A DNA stretch of 64,000 nt from assembly GCA_902781505.1 (NCBI GenBank), contig CACZJL010000002.1:62001-126000 (forward strand), given 5' to 3'. This document shows, piece by piece, positions 31,523 to 42,452 of the stretch (its first letter is position 1; every line of letters starts with the position of its first letter). A model generated the notes under the pieces. It did no database searches. It was not told the origin of the DNA and worked only from the letters and a program-made list of their open reading frames with translations. Origin of the DNA: an uncultured Lachnospiraceae bacterium. Its GTDB lineage: Bacteria; Bacillota; Clostridia; Lachnospirales; Lachnospiraceae. Position numbers and translations under genes: made by a program.

Positions 31523-33166
31523 ATGAAGAATTCGATTTCTGTTATTGGACACAAGAATCCGGATACGGATTCTATCTGTTCCGCAATTTGCTATGCACGC
31601 CTGAAAAATGCGATTGGCGGGGAAAAGTTTGAGGCAAGACGCGCAGGTCATGTGAATGATGAGACGCAGTTTGTCCTTGATTATTTTCATGTGGAGAAGC
31701 CGCAGATTCTCTGGGATGTTCGCCCTCAGATCAGGGATGTGGACATCAGGAAGATCGATGGCGTTTCTGCGCACTTAAGTGTAAGAAGGGCGTACCAGCT
31801 GATGAAGAAGGAAGAGGTGGTGACTCTTCCTGTGACGGAAGGAAGTACGCTGATGGGTCTTGTGACCATGGGTGACATCGCGCGGTCGTATTTTGAAATT
31901 TACGACAACACTGTGCTTTCCGAGGCGCACACGGAGTTTGCAAGCATCGTGGATACCCTCGATGGCCATGTGATTACAGGTGATGTGGACGGTACGTTTG
32001 ATTCGGGCAAGGTCATTATTTCTGCCGCGAATCCTGAGCTTATGGAAAATTATATCGATGAGGGGGATCTTATTATCCTCGGAAATCGTTATGAGTCCCA
32101 GTTTTCAGCAATTGCGACGGGCGCACGGTGCATTATTGTGTGCGAGGGATCCGAGGTAACGAAGTCGATTGTTAAGATGGCGGAGTCTTCCGGAGTGCTG
32201 ATTATTTCAACACCATACGATACGTATACGGTTTCCCGTATGATTAACCAGAGCATGCCGATTTCGTTTTTTATGAAGCGGATGGATTCCGGTCTGGTTA
32301 CGTTTCTTGATACGGACTTCCTCGACGATGTGTCTGATGTAATGGCGAAGAAGCGCCACAGATATTTCCCGGTTATTAATGAGAAGGGAGAATTCGCAGG
32401 ACTGATTTCCCGCAGAAATCTTCTCGGTGCCGGTAAGAAGAGGGTTATTATGGTTGATCACAATGAGGAATCTCAGGCGGTTGACGGTATTGACTCAGCA
32501 GATATCTTAGAGATTATCGATCACCATCGCCTTGGCTCTTTAACGACCATGGCGCCGGTATATTTCAGAAATCAGCCTTTGGGCTGTACTGCGACGATTA
32601 TTACGCAGATGTATCAGGAGCGTGGCATTGAGATTGATCCGGAAACAGCCGGACTTCTGTGTTCCGCTATTATCTCTGATACGCTGTTGTTCCGTTCACC
32701 TACCTGTACAGAGGTGGACAGGTCCGTTTGCCTGATGCTTGCAAAGATTGCAGGTTTGAACGTGGAAGAGTATGCTTCTCAGATGTTTAAGGCGGGGAGC
32801 AACCTGTTAAAGAAGGAGCCGAAGGCTCTGTTCCGTCAGGATTACAAGACCTTCGATGCCGGTCAGATTACGATTGGTGTCGGTCAGGTTACTTCCATCA
32901 ACAGTGATGAAATCCACACTGTAGCAGAGCGCATGAAGGAGTACATCCGCATCGCTGTGGAAGAGAACAAAATTGACCAGGCATACTTTTTATTGACAGA
33001 TATCAGCGAAGAATCTAGTATAGTTCTGGCTGCACCTGCGTCTGCACTGCGTACCCTGGAAAATGCATTTTCCACGGAGAGTGTTGACGGTGCCGTTTAT
33101 TTAAAGGGTGTTGTATCTCGTAAGAAGCAGTTCGTGCCGGTCATCATTGAAACATTGATGAACTGA
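31523..33166 (+). CDS. ppaC: Manganese-dependent inorganic pyrophosphatase with CBS/DRTGG domains
   Basis: This 547-residue family II pyrophosphatase (DHH superfamily) hydrolyses PPi to drive biosynthesis. The N-terminal catalytic motif GHKNPDTDSICSA (9-21) and the DHH motif in IIDHHRLGSL (near residue 332) bind the metals; SRKKQF near the C terminus binds phosphate. The insert between them carries a CBS pair split by a DRTGG-like domain (TLMGLVTMGD; RRNLLGAG), the architecture regulated by AMP/ADP or diadenosine polyphosphates in clostridia. The start at 31523 lies 4 bases after the membrane gene's stop; the longer frame starts inside that gene and was rejected. Confidence 0.94.
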   Translation: MKNSISVIGHKNPDTDSICSAICYARLKNAIGGEKFEARRAGHVNDETQFVLDYFHVEKPQILWDVRPQIRDVDIRKIDGVSAHLSVRRAYQLMKKEEVVTLPVTEGSTLMGLVTMGDIARSYFEIYDNTVLSEAHTEFASIVDTLDGHVITGDVDGTFDSGKVIISAANPELMENYIDEGDLIILGNRYESQFSAIATGARCIIVCEGSEVTKSIVKMAESSGVLIISTPYDTYTVSRMINQSMPISFFMKRMDSGLVTFLDTDFLDDVSDVMAKKRHRYFPVINEKGEFAGLISRRNLLGAGKKRVIMVDHNEESQAVDGIDSADILEIIDHHRLGSLTTMAPVYFRNQPLGCTATIITQMYQERGIEIDPETAGLLCSAIISDTLLFRSPTCTEVDRSVCLMLAKIAGLNVEEYASQMFKAGSNLLKKEPKALFRQDYKTFDAGQITIGVGQVTSINSDEIHTVAERMKEYIRIAVEENKIDQAYFLLTDISEESSIVLAAPASALRTLENAFSTESVDGAVYLKGVVSRKKQFVPVIIETLMN

Positions 33167-33262
33167 GTGTGGCGCGGCCCGGTGACCTGCGCATTTGTTT
33201 CGGGCAATCCACGCCAGACGGCGCGCAATCGAGATTTGAATTTAGGAAAAGAGGATGAGCAA

Positions 33263-34135
33263 TTGAAGCATTTAAGAAAAGATGAACCATGCTGGTGCGG
33301 AAGCGGTAAGATGTACGGCGAGTGCCACCAGGACTGGGATCGTAAAATTACAGTATTTAAGAAGAAGTTTAACGTGGTTCCTCCACGTAACATTATCAAG
33401 AATGAGAAGACTCTTGAGGGCATGAGAGAAAGTGCCAAGATTAACATTGCTGTTCTTGATTATGTAGCTGAGCACATTCATGCCGGCATCACAACCGAAG
33501 AAATTGATGAGATGGTTTATCAGCAGACAACTAAGATGGGCGGTATTCCTGCACCACTTAACTATGAGGGCTTTCCAAAGAGTGTTTGTACTTCCATCAA
33601 TGATGAGGTATGCCACGGCATTCCTTCCAACAAGATTCAGTTAGTGGAAGGCGATATTATCAATGTTGACTGTTCTACTATCAAGAACGGTTATTTCTCT
33701 GATTCTTCCAGAATGTTCTGCATCGGCGAAGTATCTGAGAGCAGAAAGAAGCTTGTTCAGGTAGCTAAGGAATGTGTTGAACTTGGATTAAAGCAGGTTA
33801 AGCCATGGGGTCACTTAGGTGATGTAGCTCAGGCTATCAACGATCATGCGATGAAGAACGGTTATTCTGTTGTTCGTAATGTCGGTGGTCACGGAATCGG
33901 TCTTGAATTCCATGAAGATCCATTTGTTTCCTACGTAATTAAGAAAGGCACAGGAATGGTAATGGCACCTGGCATGACATTCACTATTGAACCAATGATC
34001 AACGAAGGAACTGCAGAAATCTATGTGGATGATGTCAACGACTGGACTATCTACACAGAAGATGGCAAGGATTCCGCACAGTGGGAAATCATGGTTCTTG
34101 TAACAGAAGATGGTTATGAAGTGATGAGCTGGTAA
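33263..34135 (+). CDS. map: Methionine aminopeptidase type I with N-terminal SEC-C motif
   Basis: MetAP removes the initiator Met from new proteins. The 290-residue protein begins with a SEC-C zinc motif (DEPCWCGSGKMYGECH), as in SEC-C-extended MetAPs thought to dock at the ribosome. The pita-bread catalytic domain follows, with the metal ligands in NVDCSTIKNGYFSDSS (two Asp), GGHGIGLEFHEDPF (His), FTIEPMI (Glu) and AQWEIMV (Glu). The start is best placed at TTG 33263, preceded by AGAGGA; earlier GTG starts would add a leader encoded by a G+C-rich spacer. It follows ppaC by 96 bases. Confidence 0.93.
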   Translation: MKHLRKDEPCWCGSGKMYGECHQDWDRKITVFKKKFNVVPPRNIIKNEKTLEGMRESAKINIAVLDYVAEHIHAGITTEEIDEMVYQQTTKMGGIPAPLNYEGFPKSVCTSINDEVCHGIPSNKIQLVEGDIINVDCSTIKNGYFSDSSRMFCIGEVSESRKKLVQVAKECVELGLKQVKPWGHLGDVAQAINDHAMKNGYSVVRNVGGHGIGLEFHEDPFVSYVIKKGTGMVMAPGMTFTIEPMINEGTAEIYVDDVNDWTIYTEDGKDSAQWEIMVLVTEDGYEVMSW

Positions 34136-34165
34136 GCTTACTTTTTTATGCTTGAGGTGAAGGAC

Positions 34166-34711
34166 ATGGAATTACATTACGGAAGACCGGAGTCAATGGA
34201 AGGGCGTAAAGAGCGTGAGATTCGTACCTACGATAAGCTCGATGAGTTGAATATTGAATACTGGCAGACGGATCACGAGAAGGAAGCATATACGATGGAG
34301 GATTGTGCAGAGGTCGACGCGATTTTACATGCAGCTGTCTGCAAGAATCTGTTTCTTTGCAACCGCCAGAAGACAGACTTTTATCTGCTTCTGATGCCCG
34401 GTGATAAGAATTTCAAGACGAAGGAGCTTTCAAGTCAGATCAATTCTGCAAGACTGAGCTTTGCCGATGAAGATGCAATGGTAAAGTATCTTGATATCCA
34501 TCCTGGCGCGGTCAGCATTATGGGATTGATGAATGACCATGAAGGAAAGGTGCGTCTTCTGATTGATGAAGATGTGCTGAATGCAGAGTTTCTTGGGTGC
34601 CACCCTTGTGTGAATACGTCCAGTCTGAAAATCAGAGTTTCAGATCTTTTGGAAAAGTTCCTGCCGGCGGTAGGACACGACTACACAAGCGTGCATCTGA
34701 CGGGAGAGTGA
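34166..34711 (+). CDS. Prolyl-tRNA editing protein (YbaK/ProX-like)
   Basis: The 181-residue protein is a YbaK/EbsC-superfamily aminoacyl-tRNA deacylase of the ProX/PrdX branch, which clears mischarged Ala-tRNA(Pro). Landmarks: YDKLDELNIEYWQTDHEKE near the start, AAVCKNLFLCNRQKTDFYLL with the conserved KN-Lys region, and a C-terminal GCHPCVNTSSLKIRV with the family's HPxxNT motif. ATG 34166 follows GAGGTGAAGG, preferred over ATG 34148, which has only a T run upstream. It lies 30 bases after map. Confidence 0.88.
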   Translation: MELHYGRPESMEGRKEREIRTYDKLDELNIEYWQTDHEKEAYTMEDCAEVDAILHAAVCKNLFLCNRQKTDFYLLLMPGDKNFKTKELSSQINSARLSFADEDAMVKYLDIHPGAVSIMGLMNDHEGKVRLLIDEDVLNAEFLGCHPCVNTSSLKIRVSDLLEKFLPAVGHDYTSVHLTGE

Positions 34712-34744
34712 CGTGTTTACGGCGATGGTAATTTTCTTATCCAT
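34712..34744 (-). pseudogene. Orphan gene start on the - strand (remnant)
   Basis: On the - strand a good RBS (AAAAGGAGAAATC) precedes an ATG at 34744 that opens MDKKITIAVNTS. The frame then runs into the 3' end of the tRNA-editing gene and stops after 34 codons. It looks like a true translation start whose gene body has been lost. What the gene was cannot be told. Confidence 0.35.
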
Positions 34745-34819
34745 GATTTCTCCTTTTCTCGTGTGTCATCGCTAAAATATTCTTTGAGTTATGTAAGCCG
34801 GGGACCGGCCGTGGATGGC

Positions 34820-35977
34820 TTAGTATGTGAAGTTTACCTGATAGTAGGTGCTGTCGGTGTAGGTATGCATCTTGTAGGAGAAGGCATAGCTCATTCCGAC
34901 GGCGTTAGCTGCAGAATTGATGTCGAGTTCTGCTGGCGTTGTGAATTCAAAGCTGCTGGCTTTCGAACTGATCAGAGCTCTCAGGCGGGCGGTCAGAGCA
35001 CTGTTAGAAGCAATGGATTCGACAAAGGTCTGATTGAGATACGTGTATGCAGATCCGGTTGCTTCGCGGTAAGGTGCCTGTGTGGTTTCAAATGAATGAT
35101 CAAGGTCCATATCAGCACTGCTGATGTTGAAGTAGGTGTGGTCTGTTGACTTGAAATTGGAGCGGACCGGATCGTCCCAGGTAACATCGACCTGATACCA
35201 GTCATTTCCAAGCTTTACTTCATTCCAGATATGAGGCTCACCGCCGGCGTAGCCTGAAATGGCAGTGTTTTCAATTCCGAGGAAGTTGCATAAAAGCATG
35301 AAGCTTTCGGCGTAACCGTTGCAGACAGCCTGTCCGGAAGTGAGGGCGCCGTAGGCTCCGTCATCAGTTTCGGAGCTCTCGTTGTAAGCGATGTTCTTAA
35401 CCAGGTAGTCGTGTGCGGCAAGCTCGAGGCGGTAGGCCTGATCTGTAGAGCCACTCGCACCGGAACCTGTGCCGGTACGGAGTTCGTCAGCAATGGATTT
35501 TACTTTGTTGTAGAGTTCAAGCTGTCTTGCGGACAGGCTGGAGGTGTTGCCAGTCTGGTAAGCGTAAGTTACAGGGAAAGCATCCCAGTAATCCATGCTT
35601 ACGACGACATTATAGCCCGACATTGTTGGACGGTACTGGCAGTCCAGTTTTTGGATGCCCGGGAAGTCTGTTATCCACCGGTTTAAATTAATCAACGAAT
35701 AGTCTTCGGTGTAGAATTCAACGGACGCCTGACCCTGATTCATGGCATCCTGTATGATTTCGTTAATCTCGGCAAATGTTTTGGCTTTCTTTTTCGCCGG
35801 GAACAGACTCAATTTCATTTCTGTTTCATTAGAAGAATCGGAAGACTCAAATCTTCCGGTAAATGAACTGCTTTCTGAGACGCCAAGACCCGGCACGGCA
35901 CATCCTTGCAGTGAAAGAGAGCTAAGAAGCACGGCGGCAGTCACAGAAAAACAGCATTTTCCAAGGTGCTGTTTCAT
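34820..35977 (-). CDS. Transglutaminase-like lipoprotein
   Basis: The 385-residue protein has a signal peptide with a lipobox (LSLQGC, Cys about residue 26), so it should be anchored outside the membrane. The C-terminal transglutaminase-like domain has all three catalytic blocks: Cys in GQAVCNGYAESFMLL, His in GGEPHIWNEVKL and Asp in WYQVDVTWDDP. Bacterial members act as peptidases or cross-linkers at the cell surface. ATG 35977 follows GAAGGA; an ATG seven codons upstream has no RBS. It is monocistronic and converges on the tRNA-editing gene. Confidence 0.85.
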   Translation of the reverse strand: MKQHLGKCCFSVTAAVLLSSLSLQGCAVPGLGVSESSSFTGRFESSDSSNETEMKLSLFPAKKKAKTFAEINEIIQDAMNQGQASVEFYTEDYSLINLNRWITDFPGIQKLDCQYRPTMSGYNVVVSMDYWDAFPVTYAYQTGNTSSLSARQLELYNKVKSIADELRTGTGSGASGSTDQAYRLELAAHDYLVKNIAYNESSETDDGAYGALTSGQAVCNGYAESFMLLCNFLGIENTAISGYAGGEPHIWNEVKLGNDWYQVDVTWDDPVRSNFKSTDHTYFNISSADMDLDHSFETTQAPYREATGSAYTYLNQTFVESIASNSALTARLRALISSKASSFEFTTPAELDINSAANAVGMSYAFSYKMHTYTDSTYYQVNFTY

Positions 35978-36082
35978 AAATAAATCCTTCGTTTCCATTT
36001 TTTAAATTAATTATATTCTATAGGAAAGTGGGGCAAATTGAAAAGAAAAAGTTTTCATTGGCCGAAGATTCTTTTAAAAGAG

Positions 36083-36111
36083 TTGACATTTCATAGGTTG
36101 AGTGTTAAATT
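36083..36111 (+). promoter_or_regulatory. groESL promoter
   Basis: TTGACA (36083-36088), a 17-base spacer and TAAATT (36106-36111), immediately upstream of the CIRCE operator. Confidence 0.85.
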
Positions 36112-36125
36112 AGTGTTTGTTGAAA

Positions 36126-36152
36126 TTAGCACTCGAAATAAAAGAGTGCTAA
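36126..36152. promoter_or_regulatory. CIRCE operator (HrcA binding site)
   Basis: TTAGCACTC-N9-GAGTGCTAA is a perfect match to the CIRCE consensus. It lies just after the groESL -10 box. HrcA, encoded elsewhere, should repress groESL until heat shock titrates GroEL. Confidence 0.98.
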
Positions 36153-36206
36153 CAGAGAATTAAACAAATCAAATTATCATAAATTACGGATTGGAGGAAT
36201 ACCATC

Positions 36207-38190
<1,984 letters not shown>

Positions 38191-38210
38191 TTTAAATGGC
38201 AAATATTAAG

Positions 38211-38260
38211 TCGGCCGGGGGGCCTGTTTTAAGCCCCTCGTGCCGGCTTTTTTTCTTTTT
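38211..38260 (+). terminator. Intrinsic terminator of groESL
   Basis: GCCGG (38214-38218) with a GGGGC/GCCCC inner arm pairs with the CCGGC (from 38242), followed by a long T-rich tract. Confidence 0.85.
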
Positions 38261-38352
38261 GGGAGAACGTGCCAGTCATCAGTGGCACAACTGATGAATA
38301 AGTGTTAGAATATTTTAAACTGTGGCGGTGCTACAGATTTTAAGGAGGAACC

Positions 38353-38862
38353 ATGGACGAATCCGTAGAACAGATTATTAAGATCCGCCAGACGGCTGGA
38401 GCGAAGGTGTTTAAGGGCGCAATGATTGCAGGGGCAGTGATTGCCGCAATCACCATACCGTCGACATTTGCCCTGGGGATGATTGTCAGCGTGCTCTTTA
38501 TCGTAGCCGCTGTTGTGGCGTTCCGCTACTTTAATGCAGAATATGAATATGATTACTATGAGAATCAGCTGACATTTGCCAGAATCGCGAGTAAATCAAA
38601 CAGAAGAGATATGGCGAAGTTCGATGTCAGCAAGACAGAACTGATTGCTAAGAAAAATTCTCAGGAAGCACTTCGCTTAGAGAGAAAGAAGCTGAATACA
38701 GTGGATTTTACGAGTCACGGCGAGACTGAGGACTCTGAAATCGTGGTTCTTTACGCGTATAACGAGAACAATGAGATGGAGAGAGTTTTCTTTGAACCGA
38801 ACGAGAAACTCACTGCAGCACTTCAGCGCGCTGTACCAAGAACCGCATATAAACTGGATTAA
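38353..38862 (+). CDS. Small membrane protein with cytoplasmic PH-like tail
   Basis: The 169-residue protein has two close membrane helices (residues 22-40 and 43-58), then a soluble domain (YEYDYYENQLTFARIASKSNRR...) with the strand pattern of bacterial PH-like folds. It fits a clostridial family of unknown function (I recall DUF6106, not verified). No catalytic motif. The start follows AAGGAGG. It stands alone between groESL and guaB. Function unknown. Confidence 0.7.
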   Translation: MDESVEQIIKIRQTAGAKVFKGAMIAGAVIAAITIPSTFALGMIVSVLFIVAAVVAFRYFNAEYEYDYYENQLTFARIASKSNRRDMAKFDVSKTELIAKKNSQEALRLERKKLNTVDFTSHGETEDSEIVVLYAYNENNEMERVFFEPNEKLTAALQRAVPRTAYKLD

Positions 38863-38876
38863 GAGTATATTTGCCG

Positions 38877-38905
38877 TTGACTTTTCACGGCTCATTTGCT
38901 ATATT
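38877..38905 (+). promoter_or_regulatory. guaB promoter
   Basis: TTGACT (38877-38882), a 17-base spacer and TATATT (38900-38905) lie about 60 bases before guaB. Confidence 0.8.
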
Positions 38906-38966
38906 CTAATCTAATAATCAAAAATAATTTTTAGCAATACCAAGAAAGTGAGGAAAAAGAAGAAAA

Positions 38967-40427
38967 ATGGCTACAATCATTGGAGATGGCATTACATTTG
39001 ACGATGTCTTATTAGTACCTCAGTACTCAGAGGTAGTTCCTAACCAGGTAGATGTATCTACACACCTTACGAAGTCAATCAAGTTAAACATTCCATTCCT
39101 GTCCGCAGGTATGGATACTGTAACAGAGCATCAGATGGCAATCGCTATGGCTCGTTGCGGAGGAATCGGTGTCATTCACAAGAATATGACGATCGAACAG
39201 CAGGCTGAAGAAGTAGACATGGTTAAGAGATCAGAGAATGGCGTTATCACCGATCCTTTCTTCCTTTCTCCTGAAAATACATTAAGAGATGCTGACGAGC
39301 TTATGGCTAAGTTCAAGATTTCTGGTGTTCCTATTACTGAAGGCAAGAAACTTGTAGGTATCATCACAAACCGTGACCTTGTATTCGAAGAGAACTTCGA
39401 CAGAAAGATCAAGGAGTGCATGACAAGCGAAAATCTTGTTACAGCTAAGGAAGGCACAACTCTTGAAGAGGCAAGAAAGATTCTTGCTGAAGCTAAGGTC
39501 GAGAAGCTTCCAATCGTTGACGAAGAGGGCGCTTTAAAGGGCCTCATCACAATCAAGGATATCGAAAAGCAGATGCAGTATCCAAACGCTGCGAAGGATT
39601 CCCAGGGAAGACTTCTCTGCGGTGCTGCTTTAGGTATCACAGCTAACGTTGTAGACAGAGCTTCTGAATTAATCAAGGCTCATGTTGACGTTGTCGTTCT
39701 TGACTCCGCTCATGGACATTCCGGAAACGTACTGAAGTGCGTATCCATGTTAAAGGATAAGTTCCCGGACCTTCAGATCATCGCTGGTAACTGTGCAACA
39801 GGCGCAGCTGTAGAAGATCTGATCAAGGCTGGCGCTGACTGTGTTAAGATCGGTATTGGACCTGGTTCTATCTGCACAACACGTGTCGTTGCAGGTATCG
39901 GTGTTCCTCAGGTATCCGCTGTTATGAATGCATTTGAAGTTGCTGACAAGTACGGTATTCCACTTATCGCTGATGGTGGTATCCAGTACTCTGGTGACGT
40001 TGTTAAGGCTATTGCAGCCGGTGGTTCTACTGTAATGATGGGTTCCGTATTCGCTGGTTGTGACGAAGCTCCAGGTGAATTCGAACTCTTCCAGGGCAGA
40101 AAGTACAAGGTATACCGCGGCATGGGTTCTATGGGCGCTATGAAGCAGAAGAATGGTTCTGCTGACCGTTACTTCCAGGCAAATGCTAAGAAGCTTGTAC
40201 CAGAAGGCGTTGAAGGACGTGTAGCATATAAGGGCAAAGTTGAAGATACAATCTTCCAGTTTGTCGGTGGACTCCGTGCAGGTATGGGTTACTGTGGTGC
40301 TCCTGATATCCCAACACTTCAGAAGACATCTCAGTTCGTGAAGATTTCTTCCGCATCATTAAAGGAATCACATCCACATGATATTCAGATCACAAAAGAG
40401 GCTCCTAACTACAGCGTTGAGGGCTAA
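38967..40427 (+). CDS. guaB: IMP dehydrogenase GuaB
   Basis: IMPDH oxidises IMP to XMP, the committed step to GMP. The 486-residue protein has the TIM barrel interrupted by two CBS domains (about residues 90-210), DSAHGHS near 243, the catalytic loop [15 protein letters not shown] with the active Cys, and [10 protein letters not shown] near 385 with the mobile flap. The last codons ([10 protein letters not shown]) form the left arm of its own terminator. A second copy of the tail peptide (EAPNYSAEG, stop) lies downstream. Confidence 0.98.
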   Translation: MATIIGDGITFDDVLLVPQYSEVVPNQVDVSTHLTKSIKLNIPFLSAGMDTVTEHQMAIAMARCGGIGVIHKNMTIEQQAEEVDMVKRSENGVITDPFFLSPENTLRDADELMAKFKISGVPITEGKKLVGIITNRDLVFEENFDRKIKECMTSENLVTAKEGTTLEEARKILAEAKVEKLPIVDEEGALKGLITIKDIEKQMQYPNAAKDSQGRLLCGAALGITANVVDRASELIKAHVDVVVLDSAHGHSGNVLKCVSMLKDKFPDLQIIAGNCATGAAVEDLIKAGADCVKIGIGPGSICTTRVVAGIGVPQVSAVMNAFEVADKYGIPLIADGGIQYSGDVVKAIAAGGSTVMMGSVFAGCDEAPGEFELFQGRKYKVYRGMGSMGAMKQKNGSADRYFQANAKKLVPEGVEGRVAYKGKVEDTIFQFVGGLRAGMGYCGAPDIPTLQKTSQFVKISSASLKESHPHDIQITKEAPNYSVEG

Positions 40428-40453
40428 TCTTTTACGACAGGAGCCTCTTTTTG
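40394..40453 (+). terminator. guaB terminator whose left arm is coding sequence
   Basis: AAAAGAGGCTCCT (40394-40406, inside guaB) and AGGAGCCTCTTTT (40439-40451) form a perfect 13-base inverted repeat ending in a T run. The loop of 32 bases includes the stop codon, so ribosomes finishing guaB could affect folding. Confidence 0.8.
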
Positions 40454-40454
40454 G

Positions 40455-40484
40455 GAAGCACCTAACTACTCTGCAGAAGGCTAA
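40455..40484 (+). pseudogene. Duplicated guaB 3' tail (EAPNYSAEG-stop)
   Basis: These 30 bases encode EAPNYSAEG followed by TAA. The intact guaB ends [12 protein letters not shown] 28 bases earlier. The match is at peptide level, with diverged codons, as expected for a remnant of an alternative guaB allele left after recombination. Confidence 0.6.
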
Positions 40485-40531
40485 AGGACTTGAATATCAG
40501 GGGCTTATCCTGTAAAATTATTAGGCATTAT

Positions 40532-40567
40532 GAAAGCTCATCATGTGTATGGTGAGCTTTCTTTTTT
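40532..40567 (+). terminator. Second terminator downstream of guaB
   Basis: GAAAGCTCATC (40532-40542) pairs with GGTGAGCTTTC (40551-40561) with one G-T pair, followed by T6. It may be the original guaB terminator. Confidence 0.88.
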
Positions 40568-40657
40568 GTAGTGGGCGGCGTGAGGCCGCCAGAAATGCGA
40601 GTTCTGCCCTAAGGCGTGAGGCCGCATCCGCAATTCGAGAGAGAGAAGGGAAAAATT

Positions 40658-42436
40658 ATGCAGACGATCCTTAAGTTAATCGGCGAAAAGTTAAGCAATG
40701 CGTTCGTTGAAGCAGGATATGACGAGAGTCTTGCGATGGTTACATTATCAAACCGTCCTGACCTCTGTGAATATCAGTGTAACGGTGCGATGGCCGGAGC
40801 GAAGAAGTTCCATAAGGCACCATTCATGATTGCTGACGAAGTTGTAGCAAAGCTTGAAGGCGATGCGTTCTTTGAGAAAATCGAGAGCGTTAAACCGGGA
40901 TTTATCAATATGACACTGTCCCGCAAAGCACTCAGTGATTACATGAATGCAATGGAAGAGGACGAAAAATTAGGCTATGAGGGTGACCCAAATCCTCATA
41001 TTGTTGTGGTTGACTACGGCGGTGCCAATGCAGCCAAGCCACTCCACGTCGGACATCTTCGTTCCGCTGTTATTGGCGAGAGCGTAAAGAGAATTGAAAG
41101 CTATGCCGGAAACAAGGCAATCGGCGACGTTCATTTAGGTGACTGGGGACTTCAGATGGGTCTGATCATCGAAGAACTGCGCGACAGAAAGCCGGAACTT
41201 CCTTACTTTGACGAAAGCTTTACGGGTGTGTATCCAAGCGAAGCTCCATTTACCATTTCAGAGCTCGAGGAAATCTATCCTGCAGCAAGCAAGAAGTCTA
41301 AGGAAGATACAGACGAGGGCAGAGAGTTCCTCAACCGTGCACATGAGGCTACAAGAAAGCTTCAGAGCGGCGATAAGGCCTGCACAGCAATTTGGAAGCA
41401 TATCATGGGCGTTTCCAAGGTTGACTTAAAGAAGAATTACGATAACTTAAATGTTCATTTCGAACTGTGGAAGGGCGAAAGTGACGCACAGCCGCTGATT
41501 CCTGACATGATTGAAGATTTAAAGAACCGCGGTATTGCTCACGAGAGCCAGGGTGCGTTGGTTGTTGACGTACAGGAAGAGTCTGATTCCAAGGAACTTC
41601 CTCCATGTATCATTCAGAAGTCCGATGGTGCGGCACTTTACGCAACTTCAGATCTTGCTACGATCATTGACCGTGAGAAGACTTACGCTCCAAAGGCAAT
41701 TATTTATGTAACGGATAAGCGTCAGTCCCTTCATTTCACACAGGTATTCCGTACAGCGCGTAAGGCAGGCTTTGTTACAGATGAAACAGAACTGACTCAT
41801 ATCGGTTTTGGTACAATGAACGGCAAGGACGGCAAGCCATTCAAGACAAGAGATGGCGGCGTTATGCGTCTTGAGTTCCTGATTCAGGACATCGCAGATG
41901 CAGTTTATGAGAAGATTAAGGACAACAAGTCCATGCCGGAAGAAGAAGCAAAGGCTACAGCCAAGATGGTAGGTCTCGCAGCGCTTAAGTATGGTGATTT
42001 AAGCAACCAGGCTGCCAAGGACTATGTCTTTGATGTAGAGCGTTTCGCTTCTTTCGAAGGAAATACAGGTCCATATATCCTCTACACAATCGTTCGTATC
42101 AAGTCTATCTTGGAAAAGTATAAGGAACAGGGCGGAAACTTAGAGAATCTCGTGATTCCAGAAGCTGATTCCGATTCCTTCAAGAAGTTAGGCCTTGCGC
42201 TTGTAAAGTTCCCTGAGGTTATGAACACTGTTTATGCCGAACTTGCACCACACAAGGTTTGTGCTTATATGTACGAAATTGCTGATGTATTCAACAGTTT
42301 CTATCACAATACAAGAATTCTCGGTCAGGAAGACGAAGCAAAGAAGAAGGGCTACATCGCACTTCTTAAGGAAACACTCGATGTTCTCCTTATCTGCACG
42401 GATCTCTTAGGCATTGAATGCCCGGACCGCATGTAA
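40658..42436 (+). CDS. argS: Arginyl-tRNA synthetase
   Basis: The 592-residue class I synthetase has the ArgRS N-terminal Add-1 domain, the HIGH variant HVGH in ANAAKPLHVGHLRSAVIGES (near residue 126), GDVHLGDWGLQMG (near 152), and the C-terminal helical anticodon-binding domain. As usual for many ArgRS there is no canonical KMSKS Lys pair; the region reads KPFKTRDGGVMRL. The ATG at 40658 follows GAGAAGGG; a longer frame starts in the spacer. A glycosyltransferase gene follows 16 bases later. Confidence 0.95.
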   Translation: MQTILKLIGEKLSNAFVEAGYDESLAMVTLSNRPDLCEYQCNGAMAGAKKFHKAPFMIADEVVAKLEGDAFFEKIESVKPGFINMTLSRKALSDYMNAMEEDEKLGYEGDPNPHIVVVDYGGANAAKPLHVGHLRSAVIGESVKRIESYAGNKAIGDVHLGDWGLQMGLIIEELRDRKPELPYFDESFTGVYPSEAPFTISELEEIYPAASKKSKEDTDEGREFLNRAHEATRKLQSGDKACTAIWKHIMGVSKVDLKKNYDNLNVHFELWKGESDAQPLIPDMIEDLKNRGIAHESQGALVVDVQEESDSKELPPCIIQKSDGAALYATSDLATIIDREKTYAPKAIIYVTDKRQSLHFTQVFRTARKAGFVTDETELTHIGFGTMNGKDGKPFKTRDGGVMRLEFLIQDIADAVYEKIKDNKSMPEEEAKATAKMVGLAALKYGDLSNQAAKDYVFDVERFASFEGNTGPYILYTIVRIKSILEKYKEQGGNLENLVIPEADSDSFKKLGLALVKFPEVMNTVYAELAPHKVCAYMYEIADVFNSFYHNTRILGQEDEAKKKGYIALLKETLDVLLICTDLLGIECPDRM

Positions 42437-42452
42437 TTCAGAGAGGAAAAAT

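Noticed and set aside
34763..35095. 110-codon + strand open frame
   Set aside because: It lies antisense to the transglutaminase-like lipoprotein gene, whose catalytic motifs are clear; Val/Gly/Cys-rich product typical of a shadow frame.
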